This document shows positions 1-11,020 of a stretch of DNA of 64,000 nucleotides, piece after piece. Source of the DNA: Limnephilus marmoratus (lineage: Eukaryota > Arthropoda > Insecta > Trichoptera > Limnephilidae); the NCBI GenBank assembly GCA_917880885.1, contig OU862913.1, positions 2,728,001-2,792,000 on the forward strand. The letters run 5' to 3'. Position numbers and translations under genes: made by a program. Position 1 is the first letter of the stretch; every line of letters begins with the position of its first letter. The notes below the pieces were generated by a model. It did not search any database and was not told where the DNA came from. It saw only the letters and a list, made by a program, of their open reading frames with translations.

Positions 1-165
1 CATTCACATTTGCATCATATATTCTTTTTACACTACTTTCTTCGCTCATTCGCTCTACGTGCCCAAACCATCTGAGGGTCCCTTTCTTAATTTTGCTCAT
101 TATTAAATTATTATTATTATACTTAGTTGCTATCATATTTTACAATTTACAAATAGAGACGGACC
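1..165 (-). mobile_element. RTE-like LINE ORF2 C-terminal fragment
   Basis: Read on the minus strand this encodes the extreme C-terminus of a LINE polyprotein, with the motif RWFGHVERM and then RIYDANVNG. This tail is typical of RTE-type and related non-LTR retrotransposons of insects. The same sequence recurs nearly identically at 723-889, so it is one of several copies. The piece is cut at the window edge, so its upstream part is not visible. It has no catalytic domain. Confidence 0.7.
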
Positions 166-247
166 GCCAAATAATATTAATTGGTTAAATTGTATTTTTT
201 CTCGCATTAGCACCACACCTGATAAAAAATCCCTCAGTGTCTTTGTC

Positions 248-310
248 ATCTTTGGGGATGCTGTGTGGAGGGTTTTTTTTAGGGAAAGGAAGAAGAGGAA
301 GTTCTGTAAT
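248..310 (-). repeat. family X 3'-tail fragment
   Basis: A short minus-strand piece of the abundant family X repeat (see 3251-3840), recognised from the words TCATCTTTGGGGATGC and TGTGTGGAGGG followed by an A/G-rich stretch. It lies in spacer between RTE-like fragments. Confidence 0.5.
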
Positions 311-402
311 GAAATAATTTGGTATCTTAACCGTAAATCCAGAACTAAATTTTGTATGAAATAGGCCGCGAAGAAGTTTCTCTTTTCAAGAGCAATTATA
401 AT

Positions 403-608
403 ACTCTTAGAAGAAGTCGGGGACGCCCGAGGAAGACATGGCACGATCAAGTGAATCAGATACTTGAGTCGGGTCATGTCAAAAGTCAGAATAATAGAAG
501 AGAATGTTTGAGACGATGTATGAATGTGAGTGAGGCAAAGAGTGTGTGCCAAGACCGAGTTGTTTGGCGGTCCGTCCTCTCTGCCTACCCCTGCGGGGAA
601 ACGGCGTG
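403..608 (+). mobile_element. RTE-like LINE C-terminal fragment, plus orientation
   Basis: The plus strand encodes RSRGRPRKTWHDQVNQIL and, after a linker, SVCQDRVVWRSV. This matches the final residues of RTE-type LINE ORF2 proteins. It faces the copies at 613-1140, so 403-530 and 613-722 form an inverted repeat with a short spacer near 600. Only the C-terminal tail is present, with no reverse transcriptase motifs. It is a relic produced by 5' truncation or rearrangement. Confidence 0.7.
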
Positions 609-612
609 ATGG

Positions 613-1140
613 TCGTCTCATACATACTCTTCTATTATTCTGACTTTTGACATGGCCCGTCTCAAGTATCTGATTCACTTGATCGTGCCATGTCTTCCTC
701 GGGCGTCCCCGACTTCTTCTACCATTCACATTTGCATCATATATTCTTTTTACACTACTTTCTTCGCTCATTCGCTCTACGTGCCCAAACCATCTGAGGG
801 TCCCTTTCTTAATTTTGCTCATTATTAAATTATTATTATACTTAGTTGCTATCATATTTTACAATTTACAAATAGAGACGGACCGCCAAACAACTCGATC
901 TTGGCACACACTCCTTGCCTCGTTCACATGCATACTTCGTCTCATACATGCTCTTTTATTATTCTGACTCTTGAAATGGCTCGACTCAAGTATCTGATTC
1001 ACTTGGTCGTGCCATGTCTTCCTCGGGCGTCCCCGACTTCTTCTAGCATTCACATTTGCGTCATCATATATTCTCCTTACACTATTTTTCTCGTTCATTT
1101 GCTTTACATGCCCAACCAATCTAAGCGTCTCTTTCTTAAT
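613..1140 (-). mobile_element. two tandem RTE-like LINE C-terminal fragments
   Basis: Two minus-strand copies of the same LINE tail lie head to tail, about 613-876 and 877-1140. Each carries RWFGHV/VGHVKQM, then GRPRKTWHDQVNQIL, then CQDRVVWRSV. The end of one copy (RVVWRSV) runs directly into the upstream part of the next, so the tandem arose by duplication or by insertion of one copy at the end of another. Frame breaks and lack of catalytic motifs show they are dead. They resemble the pieces at 1-165 and 403-608. Confidence 0.7.
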
Positions 1141-2084
1141 CTTACTCGTTACGCTTACATCAGGCTTACATTATGTGCGGATCATTATTATTCATTTCGG
1201 TCTACTTTCATCATTTCTCTACCAGTTCCGAGCCTCACAGCGAAGCATTAGGGTAGGTACCAGCACTCCATTATGGACGGCTAGCTTCGCTTCTTTCGAT
1301 AGTTTTTTAGACCGGGGTAATATAATTACACTAAGAACAGTTTTACTCTGTATCTCAGTTGTCTTTTACACCATATACTCAATAATTTTGGTAATCATAG
1401 AAAAACTATTTGCTTATCGATCTGTTTTTAAAACTGTATATTGCATTGCTAGTTTTTTTAATATAAAATAATTTCTATCAAATTCCGGCAAAGTATCTGT
1501 AGCCCTCCCCCTCTCCGCCACGCATCGCATAGCGTTACCCCGTGCCTACAAACTGAAGATTCCACGGACTGGTAGCGGATCGGTAATAGTTGCATTTTAA
1601 TAAAAAGGGAAGTGTCATAATAATTGAATCACGCTAGCTTCCTTAATATCGCTTTTACTTTTTTACTTTACTTAAGTTGAAAATGGGCGTTGGCGTAACT
1701 TGACAATTCAAGCAATAATAAGCAATTTCTAAGTTATTAATGGAAAGGACTACATCCCGTTCGCTTACACTTTGCATTTCATATGATCTTTTTACAATGC
1801 TTAAATATTTGCGTGCCGGTACTAGATGATTCCGTCTGGGACATTTCCGGTAAAATATTGAATTTACCATTTTTAGAAACATCACTCCAATTATACCCGT
1901 CTCTGTTTGTCGTGTGAAATAAAAATATATCAGAAAGAGACAATCATTATTGTTTAATTGGTTGAAGGAATTTGTAAAAATGAACTCCAACATTGTACAG
2001 GTGGTTTAAGTCTACATTGTATAAATAGTCTTAAATTGGGTTTTCGGTTTTAATTGCTAACTTGTTTAGATTAGGTGGTAATAT
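1141..2084. other. spacer, nothing recognised
   Basis: AT-rich spacer. Short open frames on both strands lack recognisable domains, and no repeat that recurs elsewhere in the window was found. Confidence 0.5.
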
Positions 2085-2158
2085 TCATCTGGGAGGCGGA
2101 TATGTGTACCGCCGCCCCGAGAACCATTATTGGATAACCAACACCTTTGCCATAGAGG
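2085..2158 (+). repeat. family X copy, 5' part (continues at 4457-4590)
   Basis: The head of family X is present: GGGAGGCGGATATG, then CCGCCGCCCCG and ATTGGATAACCAACACC. It stops at 2158 where a hAT-like transposon begins. The rest (GCCATAGGTCACTCC and onward) resumes at 4457, so this copy was split by the insertion. Confidence 0.75.
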
Positions 2159-2604
2159 CAGGGCTGGGCAAAATACATGCATTACTGTAATTAAAATACA
2201 AATTACAAAATACTTTTTCGCATGTATTTAAAATACGAAATACAAAATACTTTCAAGTCGTGTATTTGAAATACAAAATACAGTATTTTAACCATTTTTA
2301 AATTTCAAATACAAAATACAAAATACAAATTACAAAATACATTTGGTTTAGGTAGAACCTTTGGTTGCAATAAATTGTCGTAAGTGCCCATATCTAAGAG
2401 TGCGTTTCCATTGAAGCAAAGCAGAGCATAGTGAAACAGAGACGTGCTAAAATTGACTAATCATATTGCTCAGGACACACATCTCGTCTCCGCTCCACTT
2501 GTAAAGATTTGTGGTATAGGACTTAGGTGTTAGATTATAATAATTATTATTATAATAACACTAGCTGGTTCCCGGTATGCGTTGCACTGCAATATTCAAA
2601 GAAA

Positions 2605-2760
2605 TAAATTGTTTCTCCCTGCATGTCCTTTCCCGTGCGTCCCCGTTCCCCTACCGCTTCCCTTTACCCTCTTGCATTCCCCGTACACCTTCCCTGCCTA
2701 CCCTCTCCCCTCTTCCGCTCCCCCATCCCGCCAACCCCTCCCGCGTTCCATATATTTAGT
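2605..2760. other. strand-asymmetric pyrimidine-rich tract
   Basis: About 150 bases with almost only C and T on the plus strand, inside the hAT-like element. It follows CTAGCTGGTTCCCGG, a word resembling heads of short dispersed insect repeats. The frames over it are low-complexity Pro/Ser-rich and I do not regard them as genes. Confidence 0.5.
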
Positions 2761-3250
2761 CCCAGAACATTTTTCTATATTATAAAAACAATCAATAAAA
2801 TCTGGTACCTAACATAGGTACCTATTTAAAATATCTATAATTTTAAAAATCCAATGAAAATTCTTTGGTTACAAAAAAACAGCTGCCTGCTAAATTTATT
2901 TTCATCTAACGCGCGAACTGTCAAACGTGCGTAGTTAAAATAGTCGTTAAGTTTTCTGAAATTATCCCATTTTCTGCGTAATTTTCTTAATTTTTCTTTC
3001 CGTAAGAACCTTCTAAAAGTATAAGAAAACTTTAAAAAAATGAATGAAATAGGTAAAGTCATTTTGAAGTTATGGCGTGACCAAGGGAAACAAGGATTCA
3101 TTTTTATATATAAATGGATGACATTTGTGTAGCGAAGTTTTGTGTTATTTCACTTCAAGTGCGCTCTACAGTAGTTAACTTAAAAACATTCTAGTATTCA
3201 GTCCAATATTTTATTTCTAGTATTCAGTCCATTATTTAATTATTCCAATA

Positions 3251-3840
3251 GTGCTCGATCAAAAACTGGGCGTACTGTACAAGGCCCGCAGATACTTTAA
3301 TAGTACACAACTGCTAACCCTGTACAAATCACAAGTGCGCCCCACGGTTGAATTTGGCAGCCACCTCTGGTCTGGAGCTCCAAAATACCTGAAAAATACC
3401 CTCGACTCTATGCAGAAACGGGCGGTCCGTTTAATAGATTCTCCCATCTTAAAAGACGGATTGCAATCTTTAGAGCACAGGCGTCGAGTTGGAATGCTAT
3501 CCTGGTTCTACCGGTATTACAATGGAAGATGCTCCGAGGAACTAGCATCATTGATCCTTTCGGCACCGGTGCATAGTCGGGAAACACATTGTACACGGTT
3601 GACATTTGTCACATGAGAACGGGTCATTTCTTCGACTCGTTCTTGTGTTCAACAGCTCGGCTGTGGAATGATTGCCGGCCTCTGTGTTTCCTCCTTCCTA
3701 CAACATGGGTCTCTTCAAGACCAATGTTCATTCCTTTCTCTCCTCAAAAAGACCCTCCACACAGCATCCCAGATGACATAGGCCCTGAGGGAAATTATTT
3801 TCCTCAGGGCCTCCTGTGTGGAGTTAATGAAAAAAAAATC
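3251..3840 (+). pseudogene. LINE ORF2 C-terminus plus 3' tail (family X master end)
   Basis: The first frame encodes the post-RT region of a non-LTR retrotransposon: LYKARRYFNSTQLLTLYKSQ, then EFGSHLWSGA, then MQKRAVRLID. This order is typical of the C-terminal part of Jockey/CR1-type reverse transcriptases. Near 3600 the frame shifts and continues as TGHFFDSFLCSTARLWND, the usual end of such ORFs. It is followed by a 3' UTR with the palindrome GGCCCTGAGG...CCTCAGGGCC and an A-rich tail. The same end occurs at 6121-6345. Its last ~110 bases are shared with the short family X repeats, suggesting this LINE supplied their 3' end. 5'-truncated and frameshifted, hence dead. Confidence 0.8.
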
Positions 3841-3990
3841 TAATACTATGATACAAGAGTGTACCATACAAAGCAATGACAAGTATGATACAAAATGTAC
3901 AATAACAGTGCTATTATAGCACAGGACAATAATAATAACTAGCATGAAGTAAAAAAAAATATAGTACAGTACATTATAAAGCAATTATAA

Positions 3991-4155
3991 GGGGGCATAC
4001 ATTAATTAGGTGAGCAGTTTTTCTTCCAAACTAGACTCCCCCCGCCCCTTGGTGAGATAATTTGGACCACTTCGTTTATTCTTTTCAAGTACCGTGAGAT
4101 TTTGCTGGACCCCCCCCCCTCCTTTTTTGAGCTCACATAATTAATGTATGCCCCC
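3991..4155. mobile_element. 165-bp MITE with TAA target duplication
   Basis: Perfect 18-bp terminal inverted repeats, GGGGGCATACATTAATTA, bound 165 bases and are flanked on both sides by TAA. A 3-bp TWA duplication is characteristic of PIF/Harbinger-type elements. The interior is non-coding with a C-run. It lies inside the hAT-like element. Confidence 0.75.
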
Positions 4156-4456
4156 TAAGAGAACTACAAATAATCATTAATAAAGAGTCCTATAGCAAAG
4201 GACAATAGTAGGTACAGGATTCTAGCGTTTTTAGTCTATGTATTATCTATGTGTGGTTATTTTTAATTATCATTATTAAAATCACTAAATGTATTTGAAA
4301 ATGTATTTTGAAGCCTTAAGTATTTGAAATACAAATTACAAAATACCTCAGCAGCAGGTAATTGAAATACCAATTACCAAATACATTGTATTTGTATATT
4401 ATTGTATTTCAAATACGTATTTCAATTACAAGTTTTTCAAATACTGCCCAGCCCTG

Positions 4457-4590
4457 GCCATAGGTCACTCCAAGTGGTAAGCTATGTTTGGTGACTTAGC
4501 AGGGGTGTCCGGGTTCATGGGATGAGGTTTGTCCGGGTCTTGTTGGCGGATGCGTCTACCCACCAGCTGCATGGCAGGACGGATCGGGAT
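4457..4590 (+). repeat. family X copy, continuation of 2085-2158
   Basis: Continues the split copy with GGTCACTCCAAGTGG, TTTGGTGACTTAGCAGG and GGCAGGACGGATCGGG. It stops abruptly where a second family X copy in opposite orientation begins. Confidence 0.75.
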
Positions 4591-4996
4591 AGACTGTTTT
4601 TTTTACATTAGGTCAACACAGGAGGCCCTGAGGAAAATAATTTCCCACAGGGCCTATGTCATCTTTGGGGATGCTGTGTGAAGGGTCTTTTTAGGAAAGG
4701 AAGGAGAGCAAGTTCTGAAAAGGAAAAGGGATGAAGGGTAGGTAGGAATCTGGGAGTCAGTGTGTCCAGGAATCTATCCCTCCCACTGCGGTGAAAGGCT
4801 ATGTTCCGAGAGAGTACGGCTGGAGAAATCAAAGGGACTCCCTCAACACTCTCTCCCAATCCATCCTGCCATGCAGCTGGTGGGCAGAGATGCATCCGCC
4901 GCCAAGACCCGGATAATCCTCACCCCATGAACCCGGGCACCCCTGCTAAGTCACCAAACGTAGCGAACGACTTGGGGTGACCTATCGCAGAGGTGA
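4591..4996 (-). repeat. family X copy, minus orientation
   Basis: Runs from a T-run (the A-tail on the minus strand) through GGCCCTGAGG...CACAGGGCC to CCAAACGTAGCGAACG. It lacks the 5' head and is joined directly to a Penelope-like terminal fragment. Confidence 0.75.
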
Positions 4997-5165
4997 TTTT
5001 AGATTTTCACGGCCATAAGTATTTTTGTTATTAGTTTTTGGGGTATTATGCCGTGTATACCTCCTTCTTTAGCCAAAGTTTCGGACAGCGTTGCAGTGTC
5101 CATCATCAGGGCAGATGTGTAATCTCTTTCAACCCATCGCCTTGCAATGCAGTGGGAGAGATGGA
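4997..5165 (-). mobile_element. Penelope-like element terminal fragment
   Basis: The minus strand carries the terminal words seen after the intact Penelope-like ORF at 53750-53880: CTGATGATGGACACTG, then CCGAAAC, CGGCATAATACCCC and GGCCGTGAAAATC. No coding sequence is present. At least five such terminal pieces occur in the window, so these ends move or persist without the ORF. Confidence 0.65.
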
Positions 5166-5218
5166 TTCATATATCTCTCACCCGCGACCTCCGGATTCGT
5201 AGTCGAAGTTCGCAATCT

Positions 5219-5688
5219 CATTTTTTTTACAGTAGCTCCACATAGGAGGCCCTGAGAAAAATAATTTCCCTCAGGGCCTATGTCATCTAAGGGGATGCTG
5301 TGTGGAGGGTCTTTTTAAGGAAGGGAAGGATAGGAAGTTCTGGGAAGGAAAAAGGTATGTGGGGTGGATAGGAATCTGGGGTCAATGTGTCTAGGAGTGA
5401 CGAACCTAAAATTCCATCCCTCCAAATGCGGTGCAAGGCGATGGGTCGAGAGAGTCCGGCTGGAAAGGACAAAAGGCCTCCCTCAACCAAACTCTCTTAT
5501 CCGGCCCGCCACGCAGCAGGGCAGACCTATCCGCCGCCACGTCCTGGACAAACCTGATACCATGAACCCGGGCACCCCTGCTTAGTCACCAAACGTAGCA
5601 AACTGCTTGCAGAGGTGTTGGTTATACAGTAATGGTTCCCGGGGCGGCGGTACCCATACCCGCTTCCCAAATTGGAATACCTCGTTTA
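5219..5688 (-). repeat. near full-length family X copy
   Basis: One of the most complete copies (~470 bp). Read on the minus strand it begins at GGGAAGCGGGTATGGG, passes CCGCCGCCCCGGGAACC, AGCAGGGGTGCCCGGG and GGCGGATAGG. It ends with the GGCCCTGAGG palindrome, GGAGCTACTGT and an A-run. No convincing A or B box was identified, so whether the head is Pol III-derived is open. Confidence 0.8.
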
Positions 5689-5739
5689 CAATTAGTCCTT
5701 ATTCAAGTCATCTTAGGTATGATTAGTCTATTGTATATT

Positions 5740-6016
5740 TATCGGCGTAGTCCAGCGGTAAGGCTCTTGACTCGCACTCCGAAGGTCGCGGGATTATAAT
5801 TTGTGTTATTTGACAATTTATTTAGTAAAAATAATACATATATTTTATATTTGCAGCACTTTCCAGAGTGGAAGATACTCTCAGTATCGCCCTGGTGTAA
5901 GACCACCATTCAGAATTGAAATGTTGCGTGATATGGCTTTAGCCGTGTTTGGCGACCAGATCTGAATAGTCAGGAACTTCCCAACCTTCCTCTTCCCTAT
6001 CTCCTTCCCCTATCCA
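5740..6016 (+). mobile_element. tRNA-derived SINE (family S1), plus orientation
   Basis: The tRNA-like head TCGGCGTAGTCCAGCGGT (A-box-like) is followed by GAAGGTCGCGGGATTATA, a decayed B box. The body words GTGGAAGATACTCTC and GACCACCATTCAGAATTG match the better copy at 8468-8883. The 3' part is truncated before the A-tail. Confidence 0.7.
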
Positions 6017-6120
6017 CTACGTTGTGCGATATTCATGTAAAAACAAAATAATCAAGATTTTTGAACCCTACCCTAAATCCAAAATCAAATCTAAAATCAA
6101 ATTCAAAATCAAATTCAAAA

Positions 6121-6345
6121 TCATGAGAACTGGTCGCTTCTTCGATTCGTTTTTGTGCTCAACAGCTCGGCTATGGAACGATTTGCCGGCCTCTGGGTTT
6201 TCCCCTTTCTACAACATGGGTCTCTTCAAGACCAATGTTGACTCCCTCTTCTCCTCAAAAAGACCCTCCACACAGCATATTAGATGACATAGGCCTTGAG
6301 GGAAATCGTTTTCTTAAGGGCCTCCTGTGTGGAGTTTTTTTTACA
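6121..6345 (+). pseudogene. LINE 3' end, second copy of the family X master
   Basis: Encodes RTGRFFDSFLCSTARLWND and LPASGFSPFYNMGLFKTN, the last ORF2 residues of the LINE also seen at 3589-3840. The family X palindromic tail and a T-run follow. Only about 50 codons remain. It abuts a minus-strand S1 SINE. Confidence 0.75.
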
Positions 6346-6722
6346 GTGAATACCGCACAAGAATCTCAACTGCTCCCGTCTGGAGCCAGTGACACCATGG
6401 AATCCCCAATTGGGGTATGTTGTGAGGCTGAAGGTAGTGGGGAGGGGAAGGAGGTGGGGAAGAGGAAGGTTGGGAAGTACCTGGCGATTCAGATCTGGAC
6501 ACCAAACACGGCCAAAGCCATTTTCAAGCAACGTTTCAATTTTGAATGGTGGTCTTACTTACACCAGGGCGATATTGATAGTATCTTCCACTCTGGAACG
6601 TGCCGCAAATATACTATTTATTATTTTAAATGAATTAATTGTGAAATAACACAAATTAATCAAATAAAATTTGAGACCTGCGGTTTGCGAGTCAAGGGTC
6701 TCACTCCTGGACTATGTAGGCC
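6346..6722 (-). mobile_element. tRNA-derived SINE (family S1), minus orientation
   Basis: The body matches 8468-8883: GTGAATACCGCACAAG, GTGAGGCTGAAGG and TTTTCAAGCAACGTTTC. The tRNA-like head at the right end is degenerate (GGACTATGTAGG), and the B box is lost. A weak coding look on the plus strand is a by-product of repeat sequence. Confidence 0.7.
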
Positions 6723-8466
6723 GTATATTGTAATTTATTTTTAAATTATTGTTTATTTTTGTTCATAACTTTTTTTTATAAAATACACCAAAACAACAAT
6801 AAAACATATTTTAATTACTTCAATACAACTAGAGACAATGCTTTTGAAAAATTGTCACGCGTAAAGTAATTACCTAGGTACAGAACATTTTTTAAAATGA
6901 AAAACTTGTTAGATTTCTTAAATATGATAATATAATCCATTATAAAAATTACGTTCTACTAAAAAAACATTTAAAAAAAATAATATAACTGTATGAAAAA
7001 ACATATTACATGAGTACCTAATATATTTCTGAAATTTTTAGAAAACCCTGTATAGATATCATTACATTACAACTGACTATGCTTTCAGAACGCAAAAGAC
7101 AAATACAGAATGACGTAGCAAATATTTTATTTATTAAAGAAAAAACTACATAAATGTGTATTAAAATACGTAATAATATCAACCTTGTAATAAACACAAA
7201 AACAATTAACACAAAATTAATAACGATATTATAAAAGCAATTCGTAAATCAATCTTCAATTTTAAAAAAGCGCGCGAATAGCCGCTAAATATTACTCGTA
7301 TAATATAATGTCTGTTCTTCTAAAACAACTAACAGTCCACAGCGAGCGCTTGACAGTAGCTACCTATGTAGATAGAATACAACATAACATACCGGCAAAC
7401 ATATAACATATCGCAAAAGATTCAATCTGACATAGCAATGTCATGCGATAATAGATTTTGAGGAATTTAACCATTGAGTTCAATATCGCAAAGCATTGAT
7501 AAACGACTTGGAGTTTGAATGATATTGTATGACGAGAACATCCGGCAACGTCGCATGCCGTGATGTTATAGATGCGATAAAAAGTGTACCCAATTGATGT
7601 TCTAAGTATGGATGAATATTTACTGATAAAAAACGCATTCCGGAGCATTAACGGTCCACGTAAAAATGTCATTTATTCACTCAAAAATTTTTTTTACACC
7701 GTTCGACTCGTCTCATCGAGTTTGATATGATGGACTTAAAAAAAAAAAAACGATGAGCCACTAAGTGCCCAAATGAGCCAGTAAGTCGAAATGATCAAGA
7801 AGTTCCGGTAATTAAAGGACGCTTTGAGCCACTAAATGCCGTAACATAAACTTATATATATATATATATATATATATAAATATATATTTTTTGGAATTCC
7901 CATGAATCTTAATTATTGTTGTACTTACCATGCAATGTTATTTTTAACACTGACAACTCAAAATAATATTTATGTATCTAAAAAGATAAATGGGACCTCT
8001 GAAAAAAAAATTATGTTTTAAGTTCTATTTTTTCGGTGATTGCGGTTGATTTTTATTTTGCAAAGTGTTTTTTTTTTATTTGGAATTCAGTTTCTAAGTC
8101 AGTGTTGAGTGTATTCGTACTTTTAAATTATTACGTCACGTAGCAAAAAGTGTTTTATTTGGAAAAGCACAGTATTATTAGTATATTTACCAAGTTCCGA
8201 TATCTTTCCAATTAATTAATCATATTAATTAACATATAACAGGATTAGTGTTACACAATCAGGTGGCAGGTAGGTAATTGCGTAAATGTGAAATTCTAGG
8301 GAAATTTCACTTCGAAATCTAGGGAAATAATTTTTTTGGGCAGAGCATCCCTGATTTTACATTTAAGAAAATGGCGGAATAAAATGAATAGGATGATTCA
8401 ATGACTTTTGTGTGAGAAATTGAGGCGTTTTTTATTTATAATTAACTGCTTTTAATATAGAAAAAC
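6723..8466. other. AT-rich spacer with a (TA)n microsatellite
   Basis: No gene or repeat of this window recognised. A pure TA run lies at about 7852-7878. Short open frames have composition bias only. Confidence 0.5.
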
Positions 8467-8467
8467 A

Positions 8468-8883
8468 TTTTTTTTTTTTACAGTGAATACCGCACAAGAA
8501 TCTCAACTGCTCCCGTCTGGAGCCAGTGAGACTATGGCATCCCCAATTGGGGTATTTTGTGAGGCTGAAGGTAGCGGGGATGGGAAGGAGGTGGGGAAGA
8601 CGAAGGTTGGGAAGTACCTGGCTATTCAGATCTGGTCACTAAACACGGCTAAAGCCATTTTCAAGCAACGTTTCAATTCTGAATGGTGGTCTTACACCAG
8701 GGCGATACTGATAGTATCTTCCACTCTGGAACATGCCGCAAATATACTAAATATTATTTTAAATGAATTAATTGTGAAATAACACAAATTAATCAAATAA
8801 AATTTATTTGCGCATGCCGGGTTCGAACCCGCGACCTCCGGAATGTGAGTCAAGAGTCTTAGCCACTGGACTACGGAGGTCGA
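8468..8883 (-). mobile_element. tRNA-derived SINE (family S1), best copy
   Basis: On the minus strand the head reads CGACCTCCGTAGTCCAGTGG (A box) and, after GAGGTCGCG, GGTTCGAACCC (B box). This is a good internal RNA polymerase III promoter. The tRNA-unrelated body of about 330 bp follows, ending in an A-run (T-run at 8467-8479). The length (~415 bp) and order head-body-A-tail are those of a SINE. Relatives lie at 5740-6016 and 6346-6722. Confidence 0.85.
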
Positions 8884-9559
8884 CATTGGTAAAATGTCCA
8901 CATTTCACCGCTACTGTTATTGTATTTTAACAAAGTGCAATATAAAAATAATGAATCATCTTTGCAAGTACAAGTGACATCGTTCTTCAATTTTGTTGGT
9001 TCAGGCGTGATTTTGTACATTGTTTTATGTATAACACACACAGAAACTGGTATAACACACACAGAAACTGGATTGCGTAATAGCTTGTATAAAAATCCCT
9101 TTACTAAAAACAATTTGAAAATACAATGTCAAAATATGACACGACTCTAACCTCAAATAGGCAAAATTTATTCCAGATTTTCCACAAACATAGCCCTTTT
9201 CGTAAATTGTTGAGGGCCTAAATTATGTTTCAATAAACACAATAACTATCATTTATCTAAATCTCTATAAACAGTATGAAAATAAACCAAAAACACGAAA
9301 TATTGAATTGCATATGTGCACTAGTCATTTCAAATGTCAATGGTCAATACAATACAATACACGCGAACACCAGGTGACAGTGGGTGAGTGTGACGCGTGA
9401 CGTCACCATTCACCATTTCAGTAATGCCAACTTGACACTGTGTTTCGAGGAGAGGTTTAAAAATGCACTTTTTAATAATTTTTTAAAAACTCTGCGTTTA
9501 ATATTATGAAATAAAAGTTATATATTCAGAATCAGCGTCAATTGGTCTATATGAACATA
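8884..9559. other. AT-rich spacer
   Basis: Nothing recognised beyond a short direct duplication of ACACACAGAAACTGG near 9035-9070. Confidence 0.45.
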
Positions 9560-10500
9560 TTTTTTTAAAGCCATAATATTTTTCACTGGAGTTCCTTATT
9601 ACAACACCAGACTCCGTGCTCCATTTAACGTAGTTTCTTCTCGCACTAATTTTATGTTTAACTCTTGTCTTCAGAGATTGCATCGTGTGGGGAATGAAAC
9701 ATGCTCTGTCGATATTTTTTTTTATAAAAACATCGCATCCTTCAAAAAGCGTATATGTATGCTAATGCAAAAATCCTTAAATGATACAGATTGTTAACAG
9801 TTACAAATTTAATACTCATTGCTCTGTAACTACTTTCATTGTACCTACTTCCTTCTTTATACATATATGTAATTGCTGTGTACGTTTTATTTTATTTTTT
9901 CCTGATAATAACAAACTAACGTCAAAATCCTTAAATGTATCACATAGTTTAACTGTAACAAACTTAATACTCACTGCTCTGTAACTACATTCATGATAAC
10001 TACATTCATTGTACCTACTTACTTATTTATATAAATGTAATTACTGTGAACCTTTTATTTTTTTTTATTTTTTATAATAATAAAAAACATACGTACATTT
10101 ATGAAAGCAAGAAAAAATTAAAATTAAAAAAATAATTAAACAACAACAAAAAAAATTAATTACAAGAAAATTACCTACTTTTATATTAATCGTAAAAAAT
10201 GTTTTACACCACTGCAATACCGATAAATATGCTTCGAGTATATTTGGAATCACATTTTGTGTGATATTGTGACAATAATTATTGTATCTAATGTAGCATG
10301 AGCCCAAATACGAATCCGCTGGTTGAACTCCTTTTGTAAACAATTACTCGAATACTGATACCTACTTATGTTAGGCCTTCTTATATCTTTCTAGCTCTGT
10401 TTATCATTTAATGTACTATATACTTATGATACTGCATTCTTGTTATAATGCTCCTGTACAATTTATTTTATATGTAAAAGCCATCAAGGCGTAAACAAAC
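9560..10500 (+). pseudogene. decayed LINE 3' end with ~153-bp tandem duplication
   Basis: A degenerate frame around 9590-9780 (PYYNTRLRAP, then FYKNIASFKKRI) resembles the last residues of a non-LTR reverse transcriptase ORF, but matches are weak. It is followed by an AT-rich UTR in which 9768-9922 is repeated at 9923-10070; both begin CAAAAATCCTTAAATG or similar and include CTCTGTAACTAC and CATTGTACCTACTT. The end near 10480-10515 is AAGGCGTAAACAAAC plus repeated AAAT, a typical LINE tail. No intact ORF. Confidence 0.45.
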
Positions 10501-10525
10501 AAATAAATAAATAATTCATCACTTA

Positions 10526-10610
10526 AGCGTTGATGACACAGGGCGAGTTTACAAGCTACTATCTGGGAAATTCACTATCTGTTAGTAAAGTCGCTCTGTG
10601 TCATCGCGTT
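10526..10610. repeat. imperfect palindrome, ~23-bp arms
   Basis: Arms AGCGTTGATGACACAGGGCG and the complement of AACGCGATGACACAGAGCGA flank a ~40-bp centre. A third, diverged echo (GTGTGTCATCATGACAATC) lies near 10868-10890. It may be the end of a DNA transposon, but no target duplication was found. Confidence 0.5.
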
Positions 10611-11020
10611 AATTGCTAAATAGCAGACTGTTGACAATCTACGTAAAAAAGTTGAAAGGTTGACAACTTTTCTAGCCTACACGCTTGCTCCGCTTGTTAG
10701 TGGATTGGTTTATTTATGTTTCCAACATGGCCTCCAATAAACAGCTGATTTCGACTGTGAAACATCTGAAGAATTAGTTCACGCAGGCGTCGTTATTCTT
10801 GTTACTGGCGCTTGCAGCGGCCTCAGTTTCATACGCTTCTGAGGATTCTGAGCGAGTGGACAGTGTTGTGTGTCATCATGACAATCTCACTCGCTGATTT
10901 ACCCGCTTTTAAACTTAGTAGATAGTATCATTGACGCTTTACGAACAAATATATGTTTATTATTTTTATTGTTAAACTAACGTTTAAGACAAAATTTTTA
11001 TGCATAGCACAAAGGGTAAA

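Larger units (their letters stand above)
2159..4456. mobile_element. hAT-like DNA transposon remnant, 2.3 kb
   Basis: The ends are inverted: CAGGGCTGGGCAAAATAC at the left and the complement of CAGGGCTGGGCAGTATTT at the right. Both are followed by related AT-rich subterminal words such as AATTACAAAATAC. The flanks share GCCATAGG as an 8-bp target duplication; the left copy has an extra AG. An 8-bp duplication and CAGGG termini are hAT hallmarks. It lies inside a family X copy, which restores to continuity when the element is removed. No hAT transposase was found. The interior instead holds a pyrimidine-rich stretch, a LINE 3' fragment (3251-3840) and a MITE (3991-4155), so it is a non-autonomous or gutted copy that later collected insertions. 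Confidence 0.75.

Noticed and set aside
2577..2817. Pro/Ser-rich small proteins
   Set aside because: Overlapping frames in a pyrimidine-rich tract within a transposon; low complexity and no conserved motif.
6235..6649. 132-codon plus-strand protein
   Set aside because: Fusion of a LINE tail with an antisense SINE body; the similar frame at 8483-8782 is the same SINE.
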